Origin: Nitrospira sp.
GTDB taxonomy: Bacteria; Nitrospirota; Nitrospiria; Nitrospirales; Nitrospiraceae
Reading direction: 5' to 3'
Assembly: GCA_030123605.1 (NCBI GenBank)
Contig: CP126123.1
Location: 1,840,001 to 1,904,000, forward strand
DNA length: 64,000 nucleotides
Under the pieces are notes generated by a model. That model saw only the letters and a program-made list of their open reading frames with translations, was not told where the DNA came from and ran no database searches. This document shows positions 16,823-25,559 of this stretch, in pieces. The first letter of the stretch is position 1, and every line of letters begins with the position of its first letter. The position numbers and the translations under genes were made by a program.

Positions 16823-18718
16823 ATGCCGTCGGACAATCGATCACCCAGCACATTGAGCCGTGAACGCAACCTGATGCGACTCTTGCACCGTGCCGATCGC
16901 CTGCATGCGAGAGGCAGCCACGCCAGCGAACGATTCACGACCTGGCGTTTTGTGATCTTTGCCGTCGGGCTCCTCGGCTCCATCATTCCACACAAACTGG
17001 GCTGGACCGTACTCGGCAACGTCGCACTTGCAACCTGCTTCATCCTCTTCCTCATCGTGGCCTGGTATCATAACAGGCTCGAAGACCGCTTGCATCGCCT
17101 CCGCCTGTGGCAAGAAATCAAGCGGGCTCAGGTGGCACGCATTACCCTGGACTGGTCGAACATTCCGCTTCGCTCTCTCGCCGTACCGGAACGGCACGGG
17201 TATGCCAAGGACCTCGACCTGGCCGGCCCCCATTCCTTGTTGCACCTGATCGACAACACCATTTCATCCCAAGGACAAGAGCGGCTCACCTCGTGGCTGT
17301 TCGATCAACCGCCTCATCCAGCGCAATGGTCCGCACGTCAGACCCTCATCCGTGAATTGACGCCCCTCTCCCTCCTCAGAGACCGATTGTCGCTGGAAGC
17401 CCGTTCGGTCGATGAAGCCGATATCGACGGCCGCCGCCTGCTCTCGGTGCTTCAGAAACGTGTGGACGATGCCAGCTTGATTCCCATGCTGTCGATCGAA
17501 ACGCTGCTGGCAATCTCGACGGCGGGACTCCTGCTCGCCGATCCGTCGTACGGTCTCGGTAACTATTGGATGCTGTCGTTCGGACTGTACGCCGTCCTGT
17601 TCCTCTCGGTCCGCAGCCGCTCGGAAGAAATCTTCGACCATGCCCAGTCGCTGCATCGGCAACTGGAGCGGCTCAGCGCCGTCCTCGGTTATGTGGAACG
17701 GCGCTCATACCGGTCCGCTCCGCAACTGGCCCTGCTCTGCCGGCCGCTCCTGGAACAACACACCTGCCCTTCCGCTTCACTCAAACAGGCCGCTTCCATC
17801 ATGAACAGGCTCAGCGTGCGGGCCCATCCCCTGGTGCACTACCTCATCAATGCCGTCGGTCCATGGGACCTCTATCACACCTATCGCCTACAACAGTTAC
17901 AGGATAGAACCGCCTCCATTGCCCCGCTCTGGTTCGAAACGCTGGCCGAGCTGGATGCCGCAATATCCTTGGCCACCTTCGCCTACCTGCACCCGGACCA
18001 TCCATGGCCTTCGTTGCATCAGCCCGGCGTGGCCGACCATCCCAACGGCGACAGGCCGATCCTCGACGCGAAGAACCTTGCACACCCGCTCATCCCCGCG
18101 AGGGTCCGCGTCGGTAACGAGATCCTGCTCCAAGGGCGAGGGCGTCTGTTCCTTGTGACCGGCTCCAACATGTCCGGCAAGAGCACCTTTCTCAGAACCA
18201 TCGGCATCAATACCTGCCTGGCGCAGGCCGGCGGCCCGGTCTGTGCAGACTCGTTCCGTTGGTCCTTCGTACGGATCGGCAGTTGCATCCGCGTGGACGA
18301 TTCCCTCGACGGCGGCCTCTCGTTCTTCTATGCCGAGGTGAAACGACTCAAGACCATCTTGACCGACGCGCAGGACGAACAGGGCCCTCCGGTGCTGTGG
18401 TTGATCGACGAAGTCTTCAAAGGCACCAATAACCGGGAACGACTCATCGGAGGCCGTGCGCTCATTGCCGCACTCGCGGGCAGCAATGGATTCGGCCTGG
18501 TCACGACCCACGACCTGGAGCTGGCCGAATTGGAGCAACAGCTTCCCAACGTGACGAACGTGCATTTTCAGGAAACCGTGGCGGACGGCGCGCTGCACTT
18601 CGATTACCGATTGCGGCCCGGCCCCTGCCCCACCACCAACGCCCTGCAGATCATGGCCCTGGAGGGGCTACCGGTGGAAAACCCTGCCTCGATCCCCCAC
18701 CGGAAACAGGATAACTAA
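16823..18718 (+). CDS. membrane-anchored MutS-like ATPase
   Basis: 631 residues from the ATG at 16823; a second Met at 16874 is possible. The C-terminal ABC-type ATPase has the MutS P-loop GSNMSGKST, Walker B LWLIDEVFKGTNNRER and the HD switch TTHDLEL. The core and lever domains (TISSQGQERLTSWLF onward) are present, but the mismatch-recognition domain I is absent. Two hydrophobic helices lie near residues 42-56 and 60-80 and two more near 225-265, so it is probably bound to the inner membrane. This matches a poorly studied MutS-related family; a role in ordinary mismatch repair is unlikely. Confidence 0.8.
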   Translation: MPSDNRSPSTLSRERNLMRLLHRADRLHARGSHASERFTTWRFVIFAVGLLGSIIPHKLGWTVLGNVALATCFILFLIVAWYHNRLEDRLHRLRLWQEIKRAQVARITLDWSNIPLRSLAVPERHGYAKDLDLAGPHSLLHLIDNTISSQGQERLTSWLFDQPPHPAQWSARQTLIRELTPLSLLRDRLSLEARSVDEADIDGRRLLSVLQKRVDDASLIPMLSIETLLAISTAGLLLADPSYGLGNYWMLSFGLYAVLFLSVRSRSEEIFDHAQSLHRQLERLSAVLGYVERRSYRSAPQLALLCRPLLEQHTCPSASLKQAASIMNRLSVRAHPLVHYLINAVGPWDLYHTYRLQQLQDRTASIAPLWFETLAELDAAISLATFAYLHPDHPWPSLHQPGVADHPNGDRPILDAKNLAHPLIPARVRVGNEILLQGRGRLFLVTGSNMSGKSTFLRTIGINTCLAQAGGPVCADSFRWSFVRIGSCIRVDDSLDGGLSFFYAEVKRLKTILTDAQDEQGPPVLWLIDEVFKGTNNRERLIGGRALIAALAGSNGFGLVTTHDLELAELEQQLPNVTNVHFQETVADGALHFDYRLRPGPCPTTNALQIMALEGLPVENPASIPHRKQDN

Positions 18719-18786
18719 TTGCGTCATTCTGGCTGTTTCGGCAGACTAGGACCATGCTCTCGAAAGCAGACCGATCCATTCGTTGA

Positions 18787-18801
18787 AAGGAGACCCTCAT
18801 C
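18787..18801 (+). promoter_or_regulatory. strong ribosome site followed by an ATC codon
   Basis: AAGGAG at 18787-18792, a six-base spacer, then ATC at 18799 in the frame of the LplT-Aas fusion. No ATG or GTG exists between the in-frame stop at 18784 and TTG 18853. Confidence 0.45.
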
Positions 18802-18852
18802 GATCCACAGTCCGACTCCTCACAAGCTGCTCGTCTTCCGTTACGTGGGCTG

Positions 18853-21800
18853 TTGACCGCGCAGTTCTGCGGCGCGTTCAACGACAACGCCTGGAAATTC
18901 ATGGTCGCGCTCCTGGGCATCAGGGCGGCAGCCGCCACCCTGTCGCCCGGGCAAGAGCTGGAAACGGCCTCGCAATCCCAAACCACCCTCGCCATGGTGG
19001 TCTTCACCCTCCCGCTGATCCTGACGTCGATCGTGTCCGGGTTTTTTGCCGACCGCCTCAGCAAACGCACCGTCATCATCGCGATGAAGGCGGTGGAAGT
19101 CCTGCTTATGACCGCTGCGACCATGGCTTTGCTGGCGCGCCCGACGGGCGGTATCTGGGCACTCGCCGTCTTGGCCGGCATGGGTGTCCACAGTGCCCTC
19201 TTCAGTCCTGCCAAGTACGGCATCCTTCCCGAGTTGCTCACGCACGAACAACTCGCGCGCGGCAACAGCGTCCTGGAACTGTGGACCTTCCTGGCCATCT
19301 TGACCGGCACGACGGCCGGTGGGTTCTTGTTGGCCGGGGCAGGAGAGAGTGTGTGGATCGCGCCGTTCGTCCTGACCCTGCTCGCCCTGGTCGGCCTGAC
19401 GGCAGCCTGGTCGGTCCCAAGGGTACCACCCGCCCGGGCGGCCGGAGGCCTCCTCGATACGTTGCAGGGCGCCTTGTCTGCCTTGCGTGCGGACCGCCTG
19501 CTGCGTCTCGCGATCACCGGTGCGGTGTTTTTCTGGACCATCGCCAGCCTTGTCGTTCAAAACGTACTGGTCTATGCGAAGGCCGTGCTGGGCCTTTCCG
19601 ACGCGCTGGCGACGGTGCCCTCCGCCCTGATCTCGGTAGGTATCGGATTGGGCGCCCTGGTCGTCGGACGGCTCTCCCGCTCGCGCGTGGAATACGGCCT
19701 GGTTCCTTTGGGGGCGGGCGGCGTCGCGACCTTCCTGCTGACCCTCGGTTGGTGGATGCCGCCGTTCAGCGGCACCCTCGCGCTGATGATCGCGCTGGGA
19801 ATATCGAGCGCGCTGATCTTCATTCCGATCAATGCCCTGATCCAATGGCGCGCGCCGCATGACCGGCGAGGCTCGGTCATCGCCCTGGAGAATATCTGTG
19901 TCTTCACCGGTATTCTATTGGGTTCCCTGAGCGGCGGCGCCCTGGCCAACCTAGGCCTCTCGACCGTCGGCATCTTCCTGGCCACGGCCCTCGCAACCAC
20001 GGTCGGCACGACATGGGCGATGTGGCTCATGCCGGAAACCTTCCTCCGGTTGGTCCTCGTGCTGATGACCAATACCCTCTACCGGCTCCGCATCGTCGGA
20101 CATGAGCACGTGCCGATGGCGGGAGGCGCCCTGTTGGTTCCCAACCACGTGTCGTTCATCGACGGATTCCTCTTGATCGCCGGCCTGGATCGCCCCATCC
20201 GGTTCGTCGTCGATGCCGAATATGTCAACCACCCCCTGTTCAAACCCTTCATGAAGACCCTGCAGGTCATTCCTATCTCCTCGTCCGGCGGCCTCCGCGT
20301 CATCCTGCGGGCCTTGCGCGAAGCGGGCAAGGCGCTCGACGCAGGCGAGATCGTCTGTATTTTTCCGGAAGGCCAAATCACCCGCACCGGCAATCTCCTC
20401 TCCTTTCGCCGCGGCTTCGAGCGGATCGTCAAGGGACGACACGTCCCGATCGTTCCGGTTCACCTGGACCGCGTCTGGGGCAGCATCTTCAGTTTCGTCG
20501 GCGGCCGGTTTCTCACCAAGTGGCCGGAGCGCATCCCCTATCCCGTCACCGTGTCGTTCGGTACGCCGGTGCCCGCCGATACGCCGGCTCACGAACTTCG
20601 CCGCCACGTACGTGAACTCGGAGAAGCAGCCTGGCGCTTGCGGAAACCCGATCGACGTCCGCTGCACCGCGCATTTATCAAGACCATGCGCCGCTCTCCC
20701 TTCCGCCTTGCGATGGCGGACACCACCAGGCCGCACGTCTCCTGTCTCCAGGCCTTGATCGGTTCCATCGCCCTGGCCCGCATACTCACCCCCCACTGGC
20801 AGGATCAACGGAACGTCGGCCTGTTGCTGCCGCCCACCGTCGCAGGAGCCCTGACCAACGTTGCAGCCCTGCTCGTCGGATGCACCAGCGTGAACCTCAA
20901 CTACACCGTGGGCAAAGTGGGGTTGGAATCGGCGGTACGCCAAGCAGGACTCCGTACCATCGTCACCAGTCGCAAGTTCGTGGAGAAGGCCAAACTGGAT
21001 CTCCCCGACGGCCCGACGGTCCTCTGGTTGGAAGACATCGCCGCCGGGATCGGCGGAGCGCAGAAAGCCGTGGCCGCCGCCCTGGCCCTGTTCGCCCCCA
21101 TTCGTCTGATCGAACTGGCCTGCGGCCAGCGCACCAGCGTCACGATGGATGATCTGGCCACCATCATCTTCAGCAGCGGCAGTACCGGCGAACCGAAGGG
21201 CGTGATGCTCTCCCATTTCAGCATCGATGCCAACGCGCAAGGGGCGGCCCAAGTGCTCCACCTCGATGCTCACGATCACATTCTCGGCATCCTTCCGTTC
21301 TTTCACTCGTTCGGCTACCTGGTGTTCTGGTTCGTCACACTGAACGGCGCGGCGACGGTGTTTCACCCCTCTCCGCTCGATGTGGCGGCCATCGGCGAAC
21401 TCTGCGCCGCGCATCGGGTCACGTTTCTCGTGTGCACACCGACGTTTCTCCAACTCTATCAACGCCGCTGCACGCCGGAGCAATTCAGTTCCCTACGGGT
21501 CGTCCTGACGGGAGCCGAAAAGTTGCCACTGCGCCTCTACCAGTCGTTCGAAGACCGCTTCGGCATCAGACCGATCGAAGGGTACGGCGTCACCGAATGC
21601 GCCCCGGTGATTGCCGTGAATTGTCCGGATTTTCGCGCGTCCGGTTTTTATCAACCGGCCTCCCGTCGCGGGACCGTCGGACAGCCGCTTCCCGGCGTGT
21701 CCGTCCGCATCGTGGATCCGGACAGCTTCACCCCGCTCCCACCCGGTACGCCCGGCATGTTGCTCGTGAAGGGGCCGAACGTGATGAACGGGTATCTGGG

Positions 21801-22236
21801 CCGCGAGGACCTGACGGCTCAAGTCATCCGGGACGGCTGGTACATCACCGGCGACATCGCGACCCTCGACGACGACGGCTTCCTCACCATCACCGATCGC
21901 CTGTCGCGCTTTTCCAAGATCGGCGGCGAGATGGTCCCGCACCGGATGGTGGAAGACGCGCTCCAACAGGCATCCGGAGAAGACATGCAGGCCTGCGCCG
22001 TCACCGGTGTGCCGGATGAACGGAAAGGCGAGCAATTGGCCGTGCTCCATACGCTCGCTGAAGAGATGATCCCACAGCTCCTGGCCAAAGCGGCCGCCGG
22101 CGGCCTGCCCAATTTATTTCTCCCCGCGCGCAGCCACTTCATCAAGGTCGAGGCCCTGCCGATCCTGGGAACGGGGAAATTGGATCTCCGCGCCCTCAAA
22201 CGCATCGCGATGGAACGGTTGCGTCCGGCGCAGTGA
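18853..22236 (+). CDS. aas: LplT-PlsC-acyl-ACP synthetase fusion (lysophospholipid uptake and re-acylation)
   Basis: 1127 residues in three parts. Residues 1-400 are an MFS carrier (FCGAFNDNAWKF start) like LplT. About 405-620 are a PlsC-type acyltransferase with NHVSFIDG near 430 and FPEGQITRTG near 505. About 640-1125 are an AMP-binding synthetase with SSGSTGEPKG near 775, GYGVTE near 910 and YITGDIATLDDDG near 1000. Together they would flip 2-acyl lysophospholipids inward, activate fatty acid and re-acylate them. The coordinate uses TTG at 18853, the first ordinary start codon after an in-frame stop. Family members have about 18 further residues, and an ATC at 18799 with AAGGAG six bases before it fits better. 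Confidence 0.85.
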   Translation: MTAQFCGAFNDNAWKFMVALLGIRAAAATLSPGQELETASQSQTTLAMVVFTLPLILTSIVSGFFADRLSKRTVIIAMKAVEVLLMTAATMALLARPTGGIWALAVLAGMGVHSALFSPAKYGILPELLTHEQLARGNSVLELWTFLAILTGTTAGGFLLAGAGESVWIAPFVLTLLALVGLTAAWSVPRVPPARAAGGLLDTLQGALSALRADRLLRLAITGAVFFWTIASLVVQNVLVYAKAVLGLSDALATVPSALISVGIGLGALVVGRLSRSRVEYGLVPLGAGGVATFLLTLGWWMPPFSGTLALMIALGISSALIFIPINALIQWRAPHDRRGSVIALENICVFTGILLGSLSGGALANLGLSTVGIFLATALATTVGTTWAMWLMPETFLRLVLVLMTNTLYRLRIVGHEHVPMAGGALLVPNHVSFIDGFLLIAGLDRPIRFVVDAEYVNHPLFKPFMKTLQVIPISSSGGLRVILRALREAGKALDAGEIVCIFPEGQITRTGNLLSFRRGFERIVKGRHVPIVPVHLDRVWGSIFSFVGGRFLTKWPERIPYPVTVSFGTPVPADTPAHELRRHVRELGEAAWRLRKPDRRPLHRAFIKTMRRSPFRLAMADTTRPHVSCLQALIGSIALARILTPHWQDQRNVGLLLPPTVAGALTNVAALLVGCTSVNLNYTVGKVGLESAVRQAGLRTIVTSRKFVEKAKLDLPDGPTVLWLEDIAAGIGGAQKAVAAALALFAPIRLIELACGQRTSVTMDDLATIIFSSGSTGEPKGVMLSHFSIDANAQGAAQVLHLDAHDHILGILPFFHSFGYLVFWFVTLNGAATVFHPSPLDVAAIGELCAAHRVTFLVCTPTFLQLYQRRCTPEQFSSLRVVLTGAEKLPLRLYQSFEDRFGIRPIEGYGVTECAPVIAVNCPDFRASGFYQPASRRGTVGQPLPGVSVRIVDPDSFTPLPPGTPGMLLVKGPNVMNGYLGREDLTAQVIRDGWYITGDIATLDDDGFLTITDRLSRFSKIGGEMVPHRMVEDALQQASGEDMQACAVTGVPDERKGEQLAVLHTLAEEMIPQLLAKAAAGGLPNLFLPARSHFIKVEALPILGTGKLDLRALKRIAMERLRPAQ

Positions 22237-22247
22237 GGGAGTGACTC

Positions 22248-22910
22248 ATGATTGGGCGCGAAGGGAGGATGCTGATCGGGCTCGTCGTGGTCGGACTTTT
22301 CGCGTCAGGGCTGGCGCCGCGCGATCGGTTCACATGGTTTTTGGAAGTGGTGCCGGTCCTCCTCGCCATTCCGATCCTGCTGCTCACCGCGCGTACCTTT
22401 CCTCTGACGCCGCTCGCCTACCGGTTGCTGGCCATGCACGCCGTCGTCCTGCTCGTCGGCGGACACTATACCTACGCGGAAGTTCCCCTCGGATACTGGT
22501 TGCAAGAGCTGTTCGGCTTTGCCCGCAACCATTTCGACCGGATCGGCCACTTCATGCAAGGGTTTGTTCCGGCCATAGTCGTAAGAGAAGTGCTCCTGCG
22601 CCGCTCACCGCTACAGCCGGGACCTTGGACATTCTGGCTGGTCACCTCGGTCTGCCTGGCATTCAGCGCCTGCTACGAACTCTTCGAATGGGGAATGGCC
22701 CTCGCGACCGGCGAAGCCGCCGACGCGTTCCTCGGCACCCAGGGAGACCAGTGGGATACGCAATGGGACCTGTTCCTAGCCCTCGTGGGAGCGCTTTCTG
22801 CACAGCTCATCCTGGGACGATGCCATGATCGCGCCGTATGTGCGCTGGCCGCCGATGACAAGCCTGAACCGCCGATCCTGCCGCATTGCCGGCAAGCAAC
22901 CGGAGCGTGA
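22248..22910 (+). CDS. DUF2238 (YjdF-type) membrane protein
   Basis: 220 residues with five to six membrane helices. Family landmarks are GGHYTYAEVPLGYWLQ near residue 71, RNHFDRIGHFMQGFVPA near 91, YELFEWGMALATG near 142 and FLGTQGDQWDTQWDLF near 160. The many conserved His and Asp residues suggest metal or catalytic chemistry in the membrane, but no function is established. It starts 11 bases after the aas fusion, with GAGGGAG before the ATG. Confidence 0.85.
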   Translation: MIGREGRMLIGLVVVGLFASGLAPRDRFTWFLEVVPVLLAIPILLLTARTFPLTPLAYRLLAMHAVVLLVGGHYTYAEVPLGYWLQELFGFARNHFDRIGHFMQGFVPAIVVREVLLRRSPLQPGPWTFWLVTSVCLAFSACYELFEWGMALATGEAADAFLGTQGDQWDTQWDLFLALVGALSAQLILGRCHDRAVCALAADDKPEPPILPHCRQATGA

Positions 22911-22983
22911 GTTGTCTGTACGGCACAAGCGACGCACAAACCGTAGTCTTATCGGAAGTAAGCGGAAGATCCGTTAAGGGCCC

Positions 22984-23481
22984 ATGGAACGAGACCAGAT
23001 ACTCACCTCCCTTCGCGCAAGGATCCTTTCCTTCGCGACATCACGGGTATCGAAAGAAGCGGCGGAAGACCTGACCCAAGAGGTCCTCGTGCTGCTGCAT
23101 GAGAAATACGCGCGCGTCACCGAGCTGACTGAGTTGGTGCCGCTGGCCTTTCAAGTCCTGCGATTCAAGATGCTGGATGCCCATCGTAAGTCGCTCCGGC
23201 AAGGTTTGTATAATCAGGAGGCGGTGGAGGACATTCCGCTGGCCGATCCTGGGGACGACCCGGCGCAGCAACTGGATCAAAAACAACGGGTGGAGCGATT
23301 GCTGGCAGCCGTCGCTCAGCTCGGAAAACGTTGCCGGGAATTGTTCAGGTTGAAACTGGAGGGGAACCGTTTTCCTGAAATTCAACGGCTCATGGGTCAA
23401 ACCTCGATCAACACGATCTACACATGGGATCTGCGCTGTCGGAAGCAATTGTTGGATCTCATGGGTGGAACGTGGGAGTGA
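22984..23481 (+). CDS. ECF-type RNA polymerase sigma factor
   Basis: 165 residues. Region 2 reads AAEDLTQEVLVLLHEKY (residues 26-42) and LAFQVLRFKMLDAHRK. Region 4 is LLAAVAQLGKRCRELFRLKLEGNRFPEIQRLMG with a helix-turn-helix. A linker without an extra domain makes it a minimal group IV sigma factor. The downstream gene, after a repeat-bearing gap of 126 bp, encodes a one-pass membrane protein that may be its regulator. Confidence 0.88.
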   Translation: MERDQILTSLRARILSFATSRVSKEAAEDLTQEVLVLLHEKYARVTELTELVPLAFQVLRFKMLDAHRKSLRQGLYNQEAVEDIPLADPGDDPAQQLDQKQRVERLLAAVAQLGKRCRELFRLKLEGNRFPEIQRLMGQTSINTIYTWDLRCRKQLLDLMGGTWE

Positions 23482-23509
23482 GGATGGGGGCGGCAGGCAG
23501 ACTGGCCTT

Positions 23510-23556
23510 TGCTCGCAGAACGCGCACGCTCAGAAGGTGCCCGTTCGATGCGCGCA
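23510..23556 (+). repeat. 47-nt interspersed repeat, copy 2
   Basis: Matches 3815-3861 with three transitions. It begins 29 bases after the sigma factor stop codon and lies between the sigma factor and its likely partner gene. Confidence 0.8.
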
Positions 23557-23607
23557 GGAGCCCAGCCTGCCTGCCACTCCTGGATAAACGGGTGCAAAAG
23601 AGAAAGA

Positions 23608-24663
23608 ATGATGTCTGAACACGATATAGAACAATTACTTGGCGGGTTCGCGGCGGATACGTTGACGCCGGAAGAACGTCACGCGTTGTACAATGCCGCC
23701 CTGCTGGACCAACGGCTCTTCGACACCCTGGCAGATGAACAGGCGCTGAAAGAACTGCTGAACGATCCGGCCGTACGGCGCCGCTTGCTCGAGGAATTGA
23801 AGTCACCAGGCACATCCGCGACGGACAACCGGCTCTCATGGCTCGGTTGGTTCAGGCGCCCCGCAGGGCTCGCCTTCGCAGGCGGCCTCGCCGCCGTCAT
23901 CTTTGCCGTCGCGTTCGGCACGAAGATGTATCAAGAGAGCCTCGATCGAGCGGCCCAATCGACGGCTACCGAAGCAACAACGCCTGCCGCCGTACCACCG
24001 GCCCCTGCCTCTGAACCTGCCAGAGCGACACCGCATCCGTTGCAAACTCCTGCCGACACCCCAGCCTCAACCGGTAGCGCGCCGATCGTGAGCGCTCGTG
24101 CATTGTTTTACGGAGGCGAGGCGAACCGTTCCGATCAACGGGCCATGGCCGAACACAAGGCGGCAGACGCAGCAGCCAGCCCCACACCATTAGGTGTGCG
24201 CTACAGTTTCATAGTGCGTGGACACGATGGGCAAGAAAGGGAAGCGGCGGCAGCAACCGCCGCCAAGAATACGGAGCCTGCGCGCCTCACGGTGGAGGCG
24301 ACTCAGGATGCCTATCTTCAAGTCCTCAAGACCGTCGGCACTTCCGGCGCTCGACTCTGGTGGCCTCAGCAGGAAACGGGGAAGATCTCGCTCAAGCTTC
24401 TCGCCCGACGACGCACCGACATTCCCCTGCCTCCACCGTCGGACAACGAACCACTCACACTCACCATCCGCCTTTCTCCCAAACCCTTCGGCCCCCTGAC
24501 GATCCAGGAAGCCGCCATGCTCGACCGCTTCTCAGCCGATCTCCTCATCGAATCGGTCACCCCCGGCGGAGCAGCAGGCTTGCAGGAGCAGGCTACCTAC
24601 GTCGTCAGTCGAACCACCTCTTCAACATCCCAGATCGCAGTGAAGATTCCGTTCGGTCGGTAG
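23608..24663 (+). CDS. putative anti-sigma-like membrane protein with DUF4384-like domain
   Basis: 351 residues starting at tandem ATGs (23608 or 23611). The N-terminal 75 residues are charged and helical (EQLLGGFAADTLTPEERHALYNAALLD), resembling the cytoplasmic part of anti-sigma factors but without a zinc motif. One membrane helix follows near 91-110, then a Pro/Ala/Thr-rich linker. A beta-rich exported domain closes it (LTVEATQDAYLQVLKTVG, LWWPQQETGKISLKL), which recalls DUF4384. The position after an ECF sigma factor supports a regulatory role; this is inference. Confidence 0.6.
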   Translation: MMSEHDIEQLLGGFAADTLTPEERHALYNAALLDQRLFDTLADEQALKELLNDPAVRRRLLEELKSPGTSATDNRLSWLGWFRRPAGLAFAGGLAAVIFAVAFGTKMYQESLDRAAQSTATEATTPAAVPPAPASEPARATPHPLQTPADTPASTGSAPIVSARALFYGGEANRSDQRAMAEHKAADAAASPTPLGVRYSFIVRGHDGQEREAAAATAAKNTEPARLTVEATQDAYLQVLKTVGTSGARLWWPQQETGKISLKLLARRRTDIPLPPPSDNEPLTLTIRLSPKPFGPLTIQEAAMLDRFSADLLIESVTPGGAAGLQEQATYVVSRTTSSTSQIAVKIPFGR

Positions 24664-24823
24664 CAAAGGATGACAGAAGCACACCTGCTGTCCCATCCGC
24701 ACGCCAGACTTCGACCCCCAAGATTCTGAGCATATGTCCAATGGGAGAGGAAGGCCCAAGACCCTGCCATCCTTGCAGCGTTCCTCCATTCGTGATAGTC
24801 AGGAATGAGTTGGAACCTACACG

Positions 24824-25234
24824 ATGGAACAGCCCACAGCACCACATCCGGCCGATATCGACCCAACGATACAACAGGTGCTGGCTCGCCATCCCTCCAT
24901 CATTTTGGCGGTGCCCTTCGGCTCCATCGCGACAAGGCGTGCCCGCTTCGACAGCGATCTCGACTTGGCCGTCGCCGCCACGACGCCGCTCACGGCGCAG
25001 GCCCGGATCGACCTGATCGCAGACCTTGCGGTGGCCATTGGTCGTCCGGTCGATCTCAACCAAGTGCACAACCCGCTCCTGCGCCAAATTGTGACGCAGG
25101 GCCGACTGATCGTTTGCAAGAACCGATCACGCTATGCCGACCTCTTGCTCCGGATGCTCTATGAAGAAGCCGACAGTATGCCCTACTATCGCCGAATCCT
25201 GTCCGACAGAAGGCGCACATGGATCGGGACCTGA
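24824..25234 (+). CDS. MntA-type minimal nucleotidyltransferase antitoxin
   Basis: 136 residues. The polymerase-beta-fold motif GS-x10-D-x-D is exact (GSIATRRARFDSDLD, about residues 33-47), so the enzyme is probably active. In characterised MntA-HepT pairs this protein adds AMP to the HEPN toxin and silences it. Here the toxin frame that overlaps its 3' end is cut after 29 codons, so the antitoxin is an orphan. The C-terminal helices (LLLRMLYEEADSMPYYRRIL) are normal for the family. Confidence 0.88.
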   Translation: MEQPTAPHPADIDPTIQQVLARHPSIILAVPFGSIATRRARFDSDLDLAVAATTPLTAQARIDLIADLAVAIGRPVDLNQVHNPLLRQIVTQGRLIVCKNRSRYADLLLRMLYEEADSMPYYRRILSDRRRTWIGT

Positions 25235-25308
25235 TCGACGCTAAGCTCGAATCCCTGCGTCGTTGCGTAGAACGGATCGCGTCAAAGACGCCGACGTCGG
25301 CCGATTAA
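25219..25308 (+). pseudogene. truncated HepT (HEPN toxin) fragment
   Basis: Starts with ATG overlapping the antitoxin 3' end, the normal arrangement. It encodes MDRDLIDAKLESLRRCVERI and a few more residues, then stops at TAA after 29 codons. This is the family N-terminus. The RNase core with the R-x4-6-H motif is missing. The sequence after the stop is unrelated, so a deletion or island insertion replaced the rest. Confidence 0.75.
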
Positions 25309-25433
25309 TTGACGCATAACAAAACTTGAGGTGGCTCGGATTTGGCAAACACCGTGGCGAGGAATTTCGGTTCAGAGAGTTCGCTGCCGGTACCGTCGTT
25401 ATCTCCTTTCATGCTGTAGCAGACTGTTGACAT
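25305..25433 (-). CDS. possible 42-residue protein at the end of the hydrolase cluster
   Basis: GGAGG lies seven bases before the ATG at 25433. The frame encodes 42 residues, starting MSTVCYSMKGDNDG, without a membrane helix, and its stop overlaps the hepT fragment stop. It is downstream of the large hydrolase in the same direction, 126 bp away, with a hairpin between. It is either a small cluster member or the trimmed start of a longer gene. No family recognised. Confidence 0.3.
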   Translation of the reverse strand: MSTVCYSMKGDNDGTGSELSEPKFLATVFAKSEPPQVLLCVN

Positions 25434-25490
25434 ACCCATTCCTCCTTCCATCGCGAGTGTGACCACAGGACGCACTCTTTGCCCGGGGTA

Positions 25491-25517
25491 GGGGGACCAC
25501 TATCCTGGTGGGCCCCC
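25491..25517 (-). terminator. GC-rich hairpin after the hydrolase cluster
   Basis: Arms GGGGGACCAC and GTGGGCCCCC with a seven-base loop and one mismatch. It lies 43 bases after the minus-strand hydrolase stop. No U-tract follows, so termination strength is uncertain. Confidence 0.4.
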
Positions 25518-25559
25518 TCCGATCCCAAGCCGTCACAGTGGTGTGGTCGAGAACACCGA

